A DNA stretch of 64,000 nucleotides, taken from Nematostella vectensis (lineage: Eukaryota > Cnidaria > Anthozoa > Actiniaria > Edwardsiidae). The notes under the pieces were generated by a model, which saw only the letters and a program-made list of their open reading frames with translations, did not search any database and had not been told where the DNA came from. Made by a program: the position numbers and the translations under genes. Positions 63,951 through 64,000 of the stretch are shown in pieces. Position 1 is the stretch's first letter. The number at the start of each line of letters is the position of its first letter. The stretch covers positions 15,186,442-15,250,441 of the forward strand of contig NC_064045.1 of NCBI RefSeq assembly GCF_932526225.1. The letters are read 5' to 3'.

Positions 63951-64000
63951 TAGAGGGGAGGGGAAAGTTAGACTGCCCTATGTATAAAATCATTGAGTAG

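Noticed and set aside
1-64000. tRNA, rRNA or snRNA genes
   Set aside because: I looked for A/B boxes and conserved cores while reading and saw none; a tRNA or Rfam covariance scan would settle this.

Overview
The window is invertebrate metazoan genomic DNA: short exons, GT-AG introns, an intact piggyBac transposon and an extreme load of minisatellites. I cannot name the species. An anthozoan or similar aquatic invertebrate would fit, but nothing in the sequence proves it. No ORF track line longer than 600 residues is a real gene; those are open frames inside tandem repeats.

Two host genes converge tail to tail. On the + strand, positions 1386-2599 hold the last four exons of an M1-family (aminopeptidase N/ERAP-like) metallopeptidase; the rest of the gene lies left of the window. 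On the - strand, a gene of about 59 kb runs from an ATG at 63780 to at least 4788. I rebuilt 34 exons (3970 coding nt, about 1323 residues) that join in one continuous reading frame. The product is a VWA3A/VWA3B-like protein made of three similar modules, each with a linker, a W-L-x-x-G-S-R-x-x-F-G type motif and a von Willebrand A domain. Only the third VWA keeps a full DxSxS metal site. The last coding bases are not settled. Intron 2 carries a complete piggyBac element (59877-62252) between two TTAA sites, with an uninterrupted transposase on the + strand.

By my estimate about 45 kb of the 64 kb is tandem repeat, nearly all in introns of the VWA3-like gene. The largest arrays are 11431-25582 (52-bp unit, about 270 copies), 46440-57500 (32-bp unit, about 345 copies), 35450-39080, 30360-33715 and 41275-44460.

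The main observation is that many arrays are not random intronic repeats. Their units cross the neighbouring exon-intron boundary: each copy carries a few to about 27 exon bases plus the 5' or 3' splice site. This holds clearly for the arrays next to exons at 7028, 7833, 8602, 25583, 25745, 34515 and 40386, and for two introns of the aminopeptidase gene. The result is long rows of decoy donors or acceptors, about 270 donors in the 14-kb array alone. I know of no described class for this and propose splice-site-seeded minisatellites.
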